DNA of 64,000 nt from Echinostoma caproni (taxonomy: Eukaryota > Platyhelminthes > Trematoda > Plagiorchiida > Echinostomatidae). The notes under the pieces are model-generated. The model was not told the DNA's origin. It saw only the letters and a list, made by a program, of their open reading frames with translations, and did no database searches. This document shows positions 33,632 to 44,932 of this stretch, one piece after another; the first letter of the stretch is position 1, and every line of letters begins with the position of its first letter. Location: positions 32,815 to 96,814 of the forward strand of contig UZAN01040018.1 of assembly GCA_900618425.1 (NCBI GenBank), written 5' to 3'. The position numbers were made by a program, and so were the translations under genes.

Positions 33632-34260
33632 AGGATTCAATCCATGTCAGTCATGCTCAATGTTTTCAAATGTGTCGACTTTCCCTTCAGCCTTAAATCT
33701 GGCTCCTGATATCGAGCTACCTTTAATGATTTACCGGATCCAGTACTAAACAGTCACAGCATTCCCAAAGCTGACTCTGTTAAATACATCGAAGTCGTTC
33801 TATCCTAAAATCTCTCTTGGACCTTACATGTTGAGAAGGCTCACAACAAGTTTCGTAAACTTTCTTTAGCGTTTTCAGGCATAGGAAGCTTGCTGTTCCT
33901 CCGAACGTAATTTTCAAATTCCTGGAAGCATGCATCCTACTTCACTGGCTGTTTTGTTCCCCTGTATTTTTCCCGACTTAAAAGAAAAAGATTTCCAATT
34001 AGTTTCCAGATCTATAAAACTCCTATCCCGATTTGGTGGCATAGCCAGAGAAGTTTTGGTTGATTTCATTGTTTGCAAATTTAACGATGCATGTGAAAAA
34101 TATTCGATCGGGTCTTGAACAACGAAGGTCACTGCTTGCACCACGAACCTATTTAATCCATGTCAAATCCCGCTACCCGCTCATTCTTGCACGCACCGTC
34201 ACACGAAAAAACAGCATCCTTCCTTTTTTCCTCACTTTTTAGTAAATCGGGCACCAATTA
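33632..34260 (+). mobile_element. CR1-like LINE fragment (C-terminal RT region)
   Basis: The fragments are SMFSNVSTFPSALNLAPD (33652-33705), SVKYIEVVLS followed by NLSWTLHVEKAHNKFRKLSL (33778-33868), and then LAVLFPCIFPDLKEKDFQLV with SRSIKLLSRFGG (33945-34044). These align with the region from about 54730 to 55090 of the copy at 53940. One stop and at least two frameshifts are present. The catalytic domain is missing. Confidence 0.75.
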
Positions 34261-35959
34261 TTGCAGGTTTGGTTGAACACCTCATGAATTAGTTTATTTA
34301 CTCACTTTTTTATCCGTCACTATGGTTTTCCCGCATGCAGATTGTTTTCGACGCTTTTAATTAACCTATGCAAACATGGGTGCTATCCCCTTCAATCCCA
34401 CTGTGCTATCGTGAAAAATCGCTGAAAAGTCACCCAACGGGTCCATAAAGCTTGTTTCGGCTTGACACATAACTTTGTGTCATAAACGATTTTAGAAATA
34501 ACGGTGATGTAAATCTAGTCGTTAAACAACGGTCTCGCAGACAAATTTGAGAAAATATGCAGTCGCTTAATGAATTGCTTATTATTGGTTATGGTAGTCC
34601 TTTATTTGATGAAATTCTGTCAATCGAATATGCTCACGTTTGAAAATTTATCTATCTGTCACAGCAATACAAAGGAACAATATTGTTTGTATGGAGAATT
34701 CTTTATTCAAATTTGTAACTGAAAAATATTGTTTCAGAGGTTTGAGCTGAACCCCATTCAGTTTCCATATAGCTCTACCGCTAATTGATTTTGAAAACAA
34801 CAAACATACAGTGGAGTCTCACGCACAGTGTTTCAAGAAATGTACTCCCCATTGAAGGGGATAAATGAATTATAGTGCAAAACAAAGCCATGAATTCTAA
34901 AATGGTATGCGGTTCCTGATATTTACTTCCAACACATGTCACCAGCACAAAATAACATCTGTCAGCGCGGAACGATCAAGCGGGAACACCTGGTGTTTGC
35001 TCTGTTTTGGAGCAGTGTTTTTGAACTAGAAATATATGATGAACGTTTCGACACACAGTGATTCGAAAATCCAATTCGCCGTGATAAATGTTAATGGACG
35101 GTATCGGACTGTATAAAGGGATCAGAGAAACGTTAATTGTTGAATCTGAAATGGACAATACAATTACTAATAATCGAGTAGAATCGAACACCCGATGAAT
35201 TACACTCTAACAGCGACACAAAATTTCTACTTCCTTTTCTTAGCATCCGAACAAAATGTCTTATCTGGGACTTTCGAGACCTCAAAGAATGTTTTAATCA
35301 AGCTGGGTCGTGGTATGAACAAATTGAAATGATTGAAAAATTAACCGCTTTCTTATAGAGAGTAAAGATATCATTAGCAGAGGTGAGAACAGTAGAGGGT
35401 GACTGCCCAAAGATGTAAAATAAATTAAAACGTATATATGTGCTCTCATGAAACAGGAATTATGTATTAAAATGACTGAATTCCCGTGCTGCTTTGCACA
35501 AAATATTTTCGAACTACTACAAGTTTTATCGAACACTTAAGATCACGCAAATTCAAACAGTGATAGAAGAGAATTAGGAACATGGCAGGGGGGAGATGAA
35601 ATCAGGTATTAATACACTTTGACCATAGTCATCCATATACAAACATGATGTTAGAGACTGAAATGTATTTCCCAAAATGACAGTGATGTTGCACGGGTTT
35701 GATCAACATCTGTATATATACGGCTTACAGACAAGCGTGGTGCCAAAGCCACAACAATACGAACAGAAACAGGGGAAGGGTGAATTGGGATACAGAACTA
35801 AGTGTGGGAGGGTTAAACTGTTACAACGGAAAACAGTAGATAACTGCGAATTCTCTGCCTCACCTTAATGATTTTGAAATTTTTGTGTGTGATAGTATAT
35901 CCTTTTTACAGGGCAAAGATAAACCGCACAGTTTTGGCACCACTGACTTCTATTCTGGG
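34261..35959. other. Stretch without a recognised gene
   Basis: The only frame worth noting is 63 codons from ATG at 35677 to a stop at 35868 (plus), beginning MTVMLHGFDQHLYIYGLQTS. It has a good AAA context but no splice or domain support. Confidence 0.45.
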
Positions 35960-36480
35960 CCATAACTCTTATCTTCTCCAATCAAAGACATTCGCCATTC
36001 CTTGAGATTCAAACTAGAAGGCGGGCTGCACCAACCGAAACGAAAACTGTGTCATGGCTCGACCACCGCGATGTTTCTTCCAGCCTTGCCGAGTGTGTAA
36101 AAAGAGCACGGAACGATAGACGCATACGCTAAACATAGCCAAGTCATCGAATGCGGCGTAGAGTAATTGTATCTTTTTAGAGAACGACTATCAATAACCA
36201 ACACACGACGATGAACCTCGTCATTGCTCACCAGATGGTGCCTCCAGACACGAGCAATGCTTCAAGGATATCGTTGGTCAAATACAGGAAGTCGATTAGT
36301 ATCCTCGACTCTGATTGGCCAGGTCTCGTAACCGTAAAACAGATTGCTACGAACCGCGTCAAGGTGACGAGATATCCGAGTCATTGGTTTCTCTGTTCAC
36401 TTTGTCAAGGATTTGAAGACAGCGTTGGGCAAGATGAATATCTTCAAAAGGAAGCTAAGAGAGACTTTTGAATGTTAGTG
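35960..36480 (-). mobile_element. RTE-type LINE fragment (C-terminus)
   Basis: Read on the minus strand, one frame gives AVRSNLFYGYETWPIRVEDT, then NRLPVFDQRYP and RVWRHHLVSNDEVHRRVL. This corresponds to the VRxxLLYGCETWPLRxED..RLxVFDHxCLRxI...xVSNxEVRRRVL block that follows the RT domain in RTE and related elements. Downstream, GKAGRN and further short blocks continue the C-terminus in shifting frames. At least one stop and frameshifts are seen. This is a different LINE type from the CR1-like copies. Confidence 0.8.
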
Positions 36481-37671
36481 GCCCATGCATTCAAAGTTAG
36501 TTAAGCATATGCATGTACATCTTCAACGTTGAGTATGGCGTTTATTAGAGAATAATACCGGTGTAATAATGTTGTTTGTCTGATTGACTTCTGGCTCCCG
36601 TAATGGTTATGAACTTTTCATTGGTTTCTAATGGGTATCTACCTGCAGAAGTACCAGAAAGTGAACAGACTCATCAGCAGAGCGAGCCTCAAAGTTTGTT
36701 GATTGGCTTAACATGTAAACGTTAAGTAAACCCTAAATGCTTGTAAACTGTATTCGATATTAAGGCCTAGAACTGTTAACTCAGTGTCATTCATTTGTGA
36801 CAATTCATACAGGAGTTGACTTTGAAAACAATTATACGACAACAATGCTCTTCTGTTTTTCATTCTTTTCTAGCATGTTCTATCCGACCTCAGCTTATTT
36901 TCTTTCATTTTATTCTTCCCTCTCCTATCTCGATGTTTTAAGAAACAAAACATTTTCAGAAGAGTTCAAGGTCAAATAAAGGACTAGCACATTGCATTTG
37001 GGGGCTGAAAAGTTCGACCCTCCGGCCAGCACCGCTTGAAAAAAAAGCTTAACGTTGTTGTGAAAATGATAGCATTCTACGTTAAAGAAAAGCGCAGGTT
37101 GTGTTAGATGTGTTTTCTAGGCGGCAACTGTTACTGATTTTCTATCCATATACCATATCAATCTGCATGGAGAAAAAGGAACTAGTAGTTTACATTCCTC
37201 ACACTCTAAGGTTAATTTTATTGAGAGTAAGAATGGTTGGAAATTTTATTGCTGAGTTTTCGCTTTAATTATTGCAAAGATCCGTTAAATAAACAACTGT
37301 TTGATGGAATTCCCTTTAAAATAAATAACATATTCAGTGTTGCCTTCTCTTGAGGGCATTTCTGAAAACAACCAAAGACGAAACAGTGATTGATTGCTTT
37401 TTCAGTAGTTTTGTAGTTAAAGATGAACTTTCGCGGTTTCGTGGTAACCAAATTGGATCCGCTTCAGTAAGAATGTGTTGCGTTGCCATCAGGAAAATGC
37501 TGAGCACGACTTTCAAGTACGCAAAGTTGGTTATATATTGAAAGCAAAGACAGGGTCAACAACAGTCCTCACATAAATCAGAGGACCCCGTTGTTTGAAA
37601 ATGGTCTGCAACACGGCGACTCAATTCAACGTTCAGGATATCATAGAATTTGAACCGAGCTCAATCTGCAC
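36481..37671. other. Stretch without a recognised gene
   Basis: Overlapping 60-codon frames on both strands at 37269-37541 have no splice or domain support. I see nothing else. Confidence 0.5.
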
Positions 37672-37860
37672 ACCCCGGTAGTAAAGGTTGCCAAATTATC
37701 TAACAGGAGGATGTGTATTCGAATTTCACTACCATCGCCTGACTCCCCATTAGAGGTTTCATGAAAGCTCTTCACTCGATCGCCTCCCGCGTTGAGCAAA
37801 TCGTATCAGATAATAGTCTCGAAAAGGAAGTAAAAATGATAAAGAAAGGAAAAGAGAACT
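37672..37860 (+). mobile_element. tRNA-derived SINE (SINE-A), copy 2
   Basis: It shows CCCCGGTAGTAAAGGTTGCC, a B-box-like GTATTCGAATTTC and a CTGACTCCCC body. It ends in an A/G-rich tail (AAAAGGAAGTAAAAATG), matching copy 3 (50755) and copy 1 (1712) in order. Confidence 0.6.
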
Positions 37861-40800
37861 CCTCGTTTCTCGTTTGATGAGAGCATTCCAGGTGAACATA
37901 CAACATATGCACAATGAAACAAGTGATCAGAACCGTCACAGCATTCCATTTTACTCATCAACAATACAACGTAGACATTTGACAAATGATTCGTTGTTGC
38001 AAGTTGAAGTTATAAAATTCTAATTCAATTTGGTTAACATCATTTTCCTGATTCTTTCAGCTACGCATCACATTTTTCAATAAGATTATTCTAACTACTG
38101 CCACTTTGTCAGTACGTAGACGTGATTCACCAACATTTTGATGTTCACTTAGGTCTACATACAGTGAATAGGTATGCTTAAGCCTCTGAAAGAATTAAAA
38201 ACTAAAGTATTGTTCATCACAGCCACACGTAAAAGTGTAAACGACCTGGGAAGCAAAAGAAATCGATGTCTGGCGGGAAAGGTATTTGAGCTTACCCAAA
38301 TGGCTAGTGATTCAATCGCACAGCGCACCTTGACGCAGTACGTCAGATCAGAAGGCGAAGGTATCCATTGTCTGATGATGTGTTCCATAATTTTGCGTTT
38401 TATGCAAGCCAAAGGAAATATTAGATGAAATTCTCAACGGTTATCAAATCCGCTATGTTTCCATGCCAATAGTTAAAAGTTCAACTTCCCCTTTAAAGAT
38501 TGGGTTTCAAACCAAGTTTCCTTGCAGGAAATATTCTTTTACAAAGCAGGGTTATTTTACCACAATAAGTGTAACCCCTCAAGCTAGTTTATCGATTTCT
38601 TTCCAGGAGTGTCATTGACTGGAATTCAGCGAAGCCTGGAAATAATATCCACTATTCATTCTTGATAGTTATTTTCCACAGAGAACCTAGAAGATCCCTA
38701 ACTTTGCTCACCATGGACTCATTGAGAAACTTTTTCCGACTTCTAGGCAATTGATCCTATTCCGGGTTTATGATCCGTTCCAACTTTACAGAGCTCTGGG
38801 AAAAATTTGTCACATTCGTTGATGACTCCCCGTTCTTGGTTCAACATATAGTTAATCCCTGCAAAAGCCATTTCTGACAGTCATGTGCCACGAGAAGCCT
38901 CACAACAGTTTTGTCGAGAGGCAATTACAACAAGGAGTGATTGATAGCTTCAGAAAAGTTGCACTGCTTAATGAAGAATCATGCTCTATTTCTAATTGTT
39001 TACACAGTCAGTAATAGAAAATACGAGAGCATCAATTGCGGGACTAGACAATTCGGGTTACTCTATTCCGTCCGTTGCTGTGTTGCTTCGTTGCTCTGTA
39101 CACAGCAACGTTGAGAAAAAATTGTTACTTCCCCTTGGAAGTGATTCATCTAAGTCCATTGCAAGCTGATACTGTGGGAATTCTGAAAAAGAGTTCTCAG
39201 AACATTCTCAGAATAAACTCTAGTTTGAATGCGCCGGGTTAAAAATAAATAGTAACCGGAGGACGTGTCTTGTTTCCAATCCTCCCAATCATTCGCGTCC
39301 AGTGAACATAGACGTATTCATTTCAGACGAGGTTTTTGCATGAAATCTGCTGTACCATATCCGGCTCTTGTACTCAATTGGAGGAGTAACTGATGGTGAT
39401 AACCGTGGATCATTTGTGCACCTGTTTCGATTTGTAGGTTCAGGCTGATTGTTACTATCTAATCGTATACTTTGATTGCAGATAAGTGGTATTCCATAAA
39501 TTTATCACCGACGCATGTTTCAGTACAATATATTCAGGATAATTTCACTGCATGTGCACTAATGTCAATCGCAGTCATGTCAGTCTTGTCCCAATGACTA
39601 ATGTGTACGATTTTTATTTTTTGCGTTGTATGTTTTTTACATTTGTGAATGATTTCCACTAAATTTGTTTGATTCACGATTATAAACGCCACCCGGAATA
39701 CAATATGTTCATGTTTAAACCCCGTACTATGATCCCTAATGGCTTGTGCAAACCTTGTCATTATGGTTTCTCCATTCAACTTATATAGAGAACAATCTTG
39801 CTTTGCGTACGCCACAAACTAATGATCAGATGTTCTAATACACATAGACAGGAGCAGTTAAAGTCTGCCGGGAGAATTAGGTGCCAATTAAGCTTTTGGT
39901 TTGGGGTAACTTTTCTGGCATCATTAATCTTTCATATACATTTCAAGTTCCTGTTTATCAATGATAGTTTTTCTTTAAATTCAGATATGGCATTCATTCA
40001 ACTAGGTTTTTCGTCCATGCATCAAAACTTTCGAGAGACACCCTGCAAACCGGAGAGTTTGACTGCGCTTTTTTCCGTTTAGTAGCATACATTTCAGTAC
40101 AATTATTTTGCATTTAAAAGCAATGCCATGTTTTGTTTACTCTTAAACAAGATTTAAACGTCATCAGTTATTGATCAGTTCAGCTACTTGGAATTGACAA
40201 GGATAAACAGCCATGTCCCAAGATGTCTCGCATCCTTACCAACCCGAACACGCGATAATACGTGAACCTAACTGACAAACTTCCGGGCCCCACCAAACCC
40301 GGAAATTCAGGTATTGTCTGTTTAGACCTGTCTTTCTTCATTGTTTAGCTTAGATAATCCTTCCATATTATCGGATATAGCAGGATCCAATTTTCATGAA
40401 CACGGAAGCAGCCAATGAGAGAGCCGTTGTCCAACACCTAGAAAATGAGAAATAATGATGGTGGAGGGATTTGAACATACGTCACACAAGCAGACCACAA
40501 AGCTCGGACATGAAGTAATTTATTGGTCTCTACACCTCCCTCTAACCGAAGAGGCATTGTTACTCTGCCGGTTATTAACCTCACATTGAGCTAAAAGTGG
40601 TGTTCACATGGACAGCTTTGGGATTTCTACTAAGTACCAATTAAAGCTAAACAGGCCTCTTGTAGAAGGCGATAATCAGGAGCCCTGGAGTAAACGGAAA
40701 GTTTGAAATACTAGGGTTTAACAGCTTGAATGACTGATGTTGCATAATCTCCAGTGTTTCAAGCGCATGTTTTATTTCCTCAAGCTGGTACGTTTGGGGA

Positions 40801-41500
40801 ACAGCCTCCACATTCTAACCAAAGGAATCCCCAATGATCATTTTACTGAGTATTGTACTTTGTACTAAATGGAAACACCATGATTAAAGCGCGTCGATAA
40901 TATTTTCATGAACGTAAAGTAAATTGGTGTGAGAAAGACGAAACATTATGACCCCCTTGAATAACGTGATGTTTTTCCAGTTTTTCAGTTGTAGTTTGTT
41001 TGGAAAGTGACTGTAATCATAAGCTGCTCTTTCACAAATCTGTTGAACGTTTTTATATGGTTATTTATTTAATTTGTCGAAGAATTTGAGACTTAACAAA
41101 TTCTCTGGCCTTACTGTTTCGAAATGTGATTTACTTATCGCGTTTCGACTGGATTATCGACTTTTATTCACTGAGAAAGCTTTTATAATTGGATAATTTC
41201 CCACTTGTAACCGGCTCATACCAGTTGGAATCAGATTTGGAAGGTAAACGTTTTTGAAACACGCTACTGAATATCATTAGTGTGATACAGTCCCGCTGCA
41301 CATTTAGTGCTGGTTATCAGAACCTCTTTCCCTTAGCTGAAGCGACATTGTACACGTGCACAAAGCGGTGAACATGACAAAATTGGTCAAATCTCTTCAG
41401 CTGACACAGTGAAACGGCAAAGAAGTTCTATCAATATCTGGTATCTGAATAAACTCTGTTTTGCAGAATTTTGCATTGTACAGCGTTAAATGATTGTCCA
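37861..41500. other. Long stretch without a firm gene
   Basis: I see only short frames (38155-38428 on both strands, 39534-39815 minus, 39798-40082 plus) and a possible minus-strand tRNA-like head with GTTCAAATCCCTCC near 40460. None has enough support to call. Confidence 0.5.
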
Positions 41501-41504
41501 CAAA

Positions 41505-41645
41505 ACACCTCACAAACGTTTTATCTCTGGTGGGTCTCGACAGTAATTTGAGTTCATCCATCCAATTTAGGATCAAACTCGGGATGCCAAGGGTAGAAAG
41601 CAAGTACGCTGTTCATTTGATCAGCAAACAGATGGCGAACACGTT
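41505..41645 (-). mobile_element. Hammerhead-bearing SINE (family D), decayed copy
   Basis: On the minus strand GAGTTTGATCCTAAATTGGA (B-box area) aligns with the GGGTTTGATCCTCAGTTGGG of the copy at 61995. It is followed by CTGTCGAG and an AAAACG segment where CTGATGAG and CGAAACG are expected. The ribozyme is heavily mutated. Confidence 0.55.
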
Positions 41646-42066
41646 TTTATTCTTTCTACCTTTGATTGTTTCAAGTTAATGTGGAATGTGCGTGTCCTTG
41701 TTGGCAGCAAGCGCAAAAGTCGTGATGAACTAGTAGGAAGGACAACGATGCAAAATAATATGCGAAGAGGTCGTTCTCAGAAGATTTTTCTCTCGGAATT
41801 GATGGCATGTGCAGAAGTGTGAACCGAGAGTCAACTACTGAAATGAGGCAGATAGGGTAAAAATTTGTACTAGGAAATACTGGTCATGCCTTTTATAGGC
41901 TCGCGGTAACAATTTCACTAATATCACGTTCTTCTGCATGTAAAGCTTTCGTTTCGAAATCCGGATTGCTATATATATACTGCATTTGTTGTTTTACGTT
42001 CTTAGGTATCTCCGTTACGCAACTACGAGTTTTTGTATAGAAAAGTGTGGTAATGAGAAGGTTCAC

Positions 42067-42092
42067 TTTATATATATATACATATATATACA
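42067..42092. repeat. (TA)n-rich microsatellite
   Basis: TATATATATATACATATATA-type tract. Confidence 0.9.
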
Positions 42093-42681
42093 TAATCCGC
42101 TTATGCATTACAGTGTGACAACTGAATGATATGTTTGTGTCCATACCACGCTCACTATCGACAGGTTGATTCTAAACTCAGATAATTGAATTCTTTATCT
42201 TCTTCGAAGAGCTTTTGACCAATATTAAGTTATTCTATCGGAACAATCTTTTCTCGTTTTTTTATCTAGAAAGGGAACCAACAGCGTAGTACTGAATGAC
42301 TGTTATACAAATTACATCACAGAAACAGGCTTAGCAATCCCTATTTGAACAACTTTCGGAATGTGCTCGGCTATCCGGTCAGGGTATAAAGTTTCAGCTG
42401 AGCAAACGTGAGTGTCACAGCACTTGCACCGAAGTCCATAGATAAGTTCACAGTTGGCGTGAAGAGGCAAGCGTTACTCAATCGTATAGGTAAGAATGCT
42501 CGGAACTAGGCCAATGAGATTTGGTTTGGTCGCCTACCAAGTTCAGACAACTGCAAACTTCAAGTGTTCCTGAAAATGATTAACAATGCAAACACTCTTG
42601 AGTGGACGACAAATCACGGCTACCAATCTCGTAAATGATGTCCAGAATGTCGTTTTGAATATTGTTATTATTGTACCACAG

Positions 42682-42853
42682 AAATTATTCTATCTCTGTG
42701 AATTCGGTGCAGTTTTGTTCATTTGGAGGGATTACAAAGCTTACAATACCATGTTTAGTTACGCTAAACGGATAGTAATATGTGATTCTATTTGGATTTT
42801 GGATTTTCCTGAAGTTCAGGCAGTTCAGGAATTTGCTCTTCTTGGTTTACAAG
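42682..42853 (+). CDS. Possible internal exon of an unrecognised gene
   Basis: 172 nt between an acceptor (ATTGTACCACAG) and a donor (gtaaga), open in one frame: KLFYLCEFGAVLFIWRDYKA, then VICDSIWILDFPEVQAVQEF, ending in phase 1. It contains hydrophobic stretches but no clear membrane helix. The phase allows joining to 32059 upstream (phase 0) and to 62294 downstream. The latter would span the minus-strand gene at 44784-57418, so the link is doubtful. Confidence 0.42.
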
Positions 42854-42924
42854 GTAAGACCAATATTAAAAAGTTATTGGTTCAGCTCTTCTGGAATATA
42901 CTTGGTTGTTATTAGCCATCCATA

Positions 42925-43320
42925 TTAACGAAAATGCCATTTATATACCGCCTGTGTATAACAGTTTAGTTTGTTGTATTTCAGGAAGATTTTATAGAGG
43001 TGCATAAATAATTCAACTACAGCGGGTGCCAAAAGTATTCGTATGACCAAACCATCTGTTTGTTCACCCAGTTTTCCCTGGAACAGAAGGTGTACACCTG
43101 GAATACTAAGCAGTACACTGTAGTCTAGAACCGATTCTGGCAAACTGAATTCGGTTTTTGCTGTTGTAATCCAATCACAGATTAGTCGAATGTTTTCATG
43201 GACAGTCAGATTGGGCAATAAGCATTTCACATCAAGTGAGCCCAGCGAGAAATGAAAACTTCTGTGAATAAACCTGACCAACCAGTGTAGTAACCCATTT
43301 GGTTTGCGACAACCGACCAT
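42925..43320 (-). mobile_element. Penelope-like element fragment (reverse transcriptase)
   Basis: A 131-codon minus frame contains FSLGSLDVKCLLPNLTVHEN (RT motif A, SFDVxSLFTNxPVxE), FQGKLGEQTDGLVIRIL and LAPAVVELFMHLYK (motif B, YxQxxGxAMGSPLAPxxAxLFM). The order and spacing fit the Penelope RT. The YVDD region is absent or beyond recognition and no GIY-YIG domain is seen. This is an old fragment. Confidence 0.8.
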
Positions 43321-43900
43321 TAGCTCAGTCTATCCGTTACTTAACAAGTTCGTCTTGTGGATAGAAATATTTGACAATTGTTGGATTGTAAATTCTCAAT
43401 GCGATAGCGTTGCCCATCAGAATATCATATTTTCCCAGACTGGACGATAAAACGATAAAACGTGGTGTGGTGGAATGAGGCCACATATTGGTTACTTGCA
43501 GACGTGTGCAAATCAAACAGGAAGTTCCGTACGGCATGCAAACTTCACATTATCGTTCTTGGTCAGATTCCATGAAAGTTAATTAGTGGGTAATTGATGA
43601 TGATGATGTCCACCATTATACTCTTTATCCGCCGTGGAAAAGATTCATTCAGATCATCCCAATGCGTATTCGAGGTGGGATTTATGCAAACCTGGGAACT
43701 CATTCGCTTGCCCGAATCGGAAGAACATTCTTGTGTAGAACAAAGCGATCCGAACTGATCCAAATACCTTACGCAGATTGATTGAACTTGTTGCAAATCT
43801 CCCCACAATAACACCTTCGCTTGTTGGCAGATTTTTAGTGGCAAGTAACCAAGATGACATTTTCATCGGACAGTCAACTAAGCGGTTAAGTACTTTTCAT
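43321..43900 (-). other. Unresolved minus-strand frames next to the Penelope fragment
   Basis: Several overlapping minus frames occur. One (43866-43758) reads MKMSSWLLATKNLPTSEGVI and meets a donor-like gtattt after SSINLRK. Another (43844-43563) reads SSDSGKRMSSQVCINPTSNT. They may be exons of a gene ending below 44784, or pieces of the Penelope element. I cannot decide. Confidence 0.3.
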
Positions 43901-43952
43901 AGAAGTGTGCATCTGGGTGTGAAACGTACACAGCATTTACACAAAAACAGAA

Positions 43953-43958
43953 NNNNNN
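43953..43958. other. Assembly gap (6 Ns)
   Basis: Run of six Ns. Confidence 0.95.
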
Positions 43959-44670
43959 GAAATTGTTTAAATGTAACTCTTTTTATATATGTGGCTTCAG
44001 TGTTCGAGTTGTTGATCTCAAATTTTGCATCATTTACTGTCGGTGAAAAGGGATGTATGTTTATTGTTAGGAATTACGATGTCTCGCAAATCGATGTCGG
44101 TACTGTTTCCAAGCATTTGCTTCTTTGTGAATAGTGAATACATACAAAACAAAACAATTGTGTCCAATGATTCCCAGTAACGGTGATAATAATGGGCCAC
44201 AAGTAAAATTCATTTATCCATCNATCCATCTGGTGGTTTGATGAATAGCGGAACATTTCAGTGGTGGTGGTGAGATCAAGCACATACAGACACATGGACA
44301 TCTACGACACGATGTTTTATAGGCACAATGAGCCCCCGGCTGACTGGCATTTCTGTCTGCCGATAGTGGAATAGCAGATTTGCACTACAATCTCCTTCAA
44401 GCGAAATCCAAGCATTCGGAGTCAATCCGATTGCAATTGATGCGTCGAATTTCAAAGGAAATTTTGAGGTATTTTCCGGTAAGAAATGTAGGACCTGTGT
44501 TGGTGTAATGGCGCTGTCTTTGTTGGTGCAAAATGTTATTGCAAAATGATAAGGCTCTTACCGTTGTCTTTCATTAGGTCTGTTCTCCTTCCGTTGTCAG
44601 TAGAAGCAAATCATCATCCGCGTTGAACTGGACAGAACATGGAAATTATGACACCTACCGAAGATTGAAT

Positions 44671-44676
44671 TTTATT
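44671..44676 (-). terminator. Polyadenylation signal of the minus-strand gene
   Basis: Plus-strand TTTATT, that is AATAAA on the minus strand, 108 nt downstream of the stop codon at 44784-44786. Confidence 0.5.
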
Positions 44677-44783
44677 TCACCAGTATTGATTGAGTTTACT
44701 GCTCTTGTCACTACTATATATTATTTACTTAGGTATTTGATATAAATAGTAGTAATAAACTGTCAGGTTTTCCTCTACTCGGT

Positions 44784-44932
44784 CTACATGCCATTTCTGC
44801 TGATGGGAATTTTCCAAGTTGCATGTTGAACTTTTTCGCCAAATTTTTTAACTTCTGGATCCTGAGGAACCAAATGAATCAGTTCAATCAATTGCTCCTC
44901 AAGCGTCAATCCTTTAAAACATGTTCGTTTAT
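44784..44932 (-). CDS. Minus-strand gene, last exon
   Basis: 149 nt after the acceptor AAAAATTTGCAG. Its first two bases complete a His codon. It then encodes 48 residues (KRTCFKGLTLEEQLIELIHL, later DPEVKKFGEKVQHATWKIP) and a TAG. It has a strongly protein-like amphipathic pattern. AATAAA follows 108 nt downstream. No family recognised. Confidence 0.52.

Noticed and set aside
41865..42000. Further minus-strand ribozyme SINE ending in CCAGTATTTCCTAG
   Set aside because: Only the 3' end phrase resembles the family; the core cannot be recognised.
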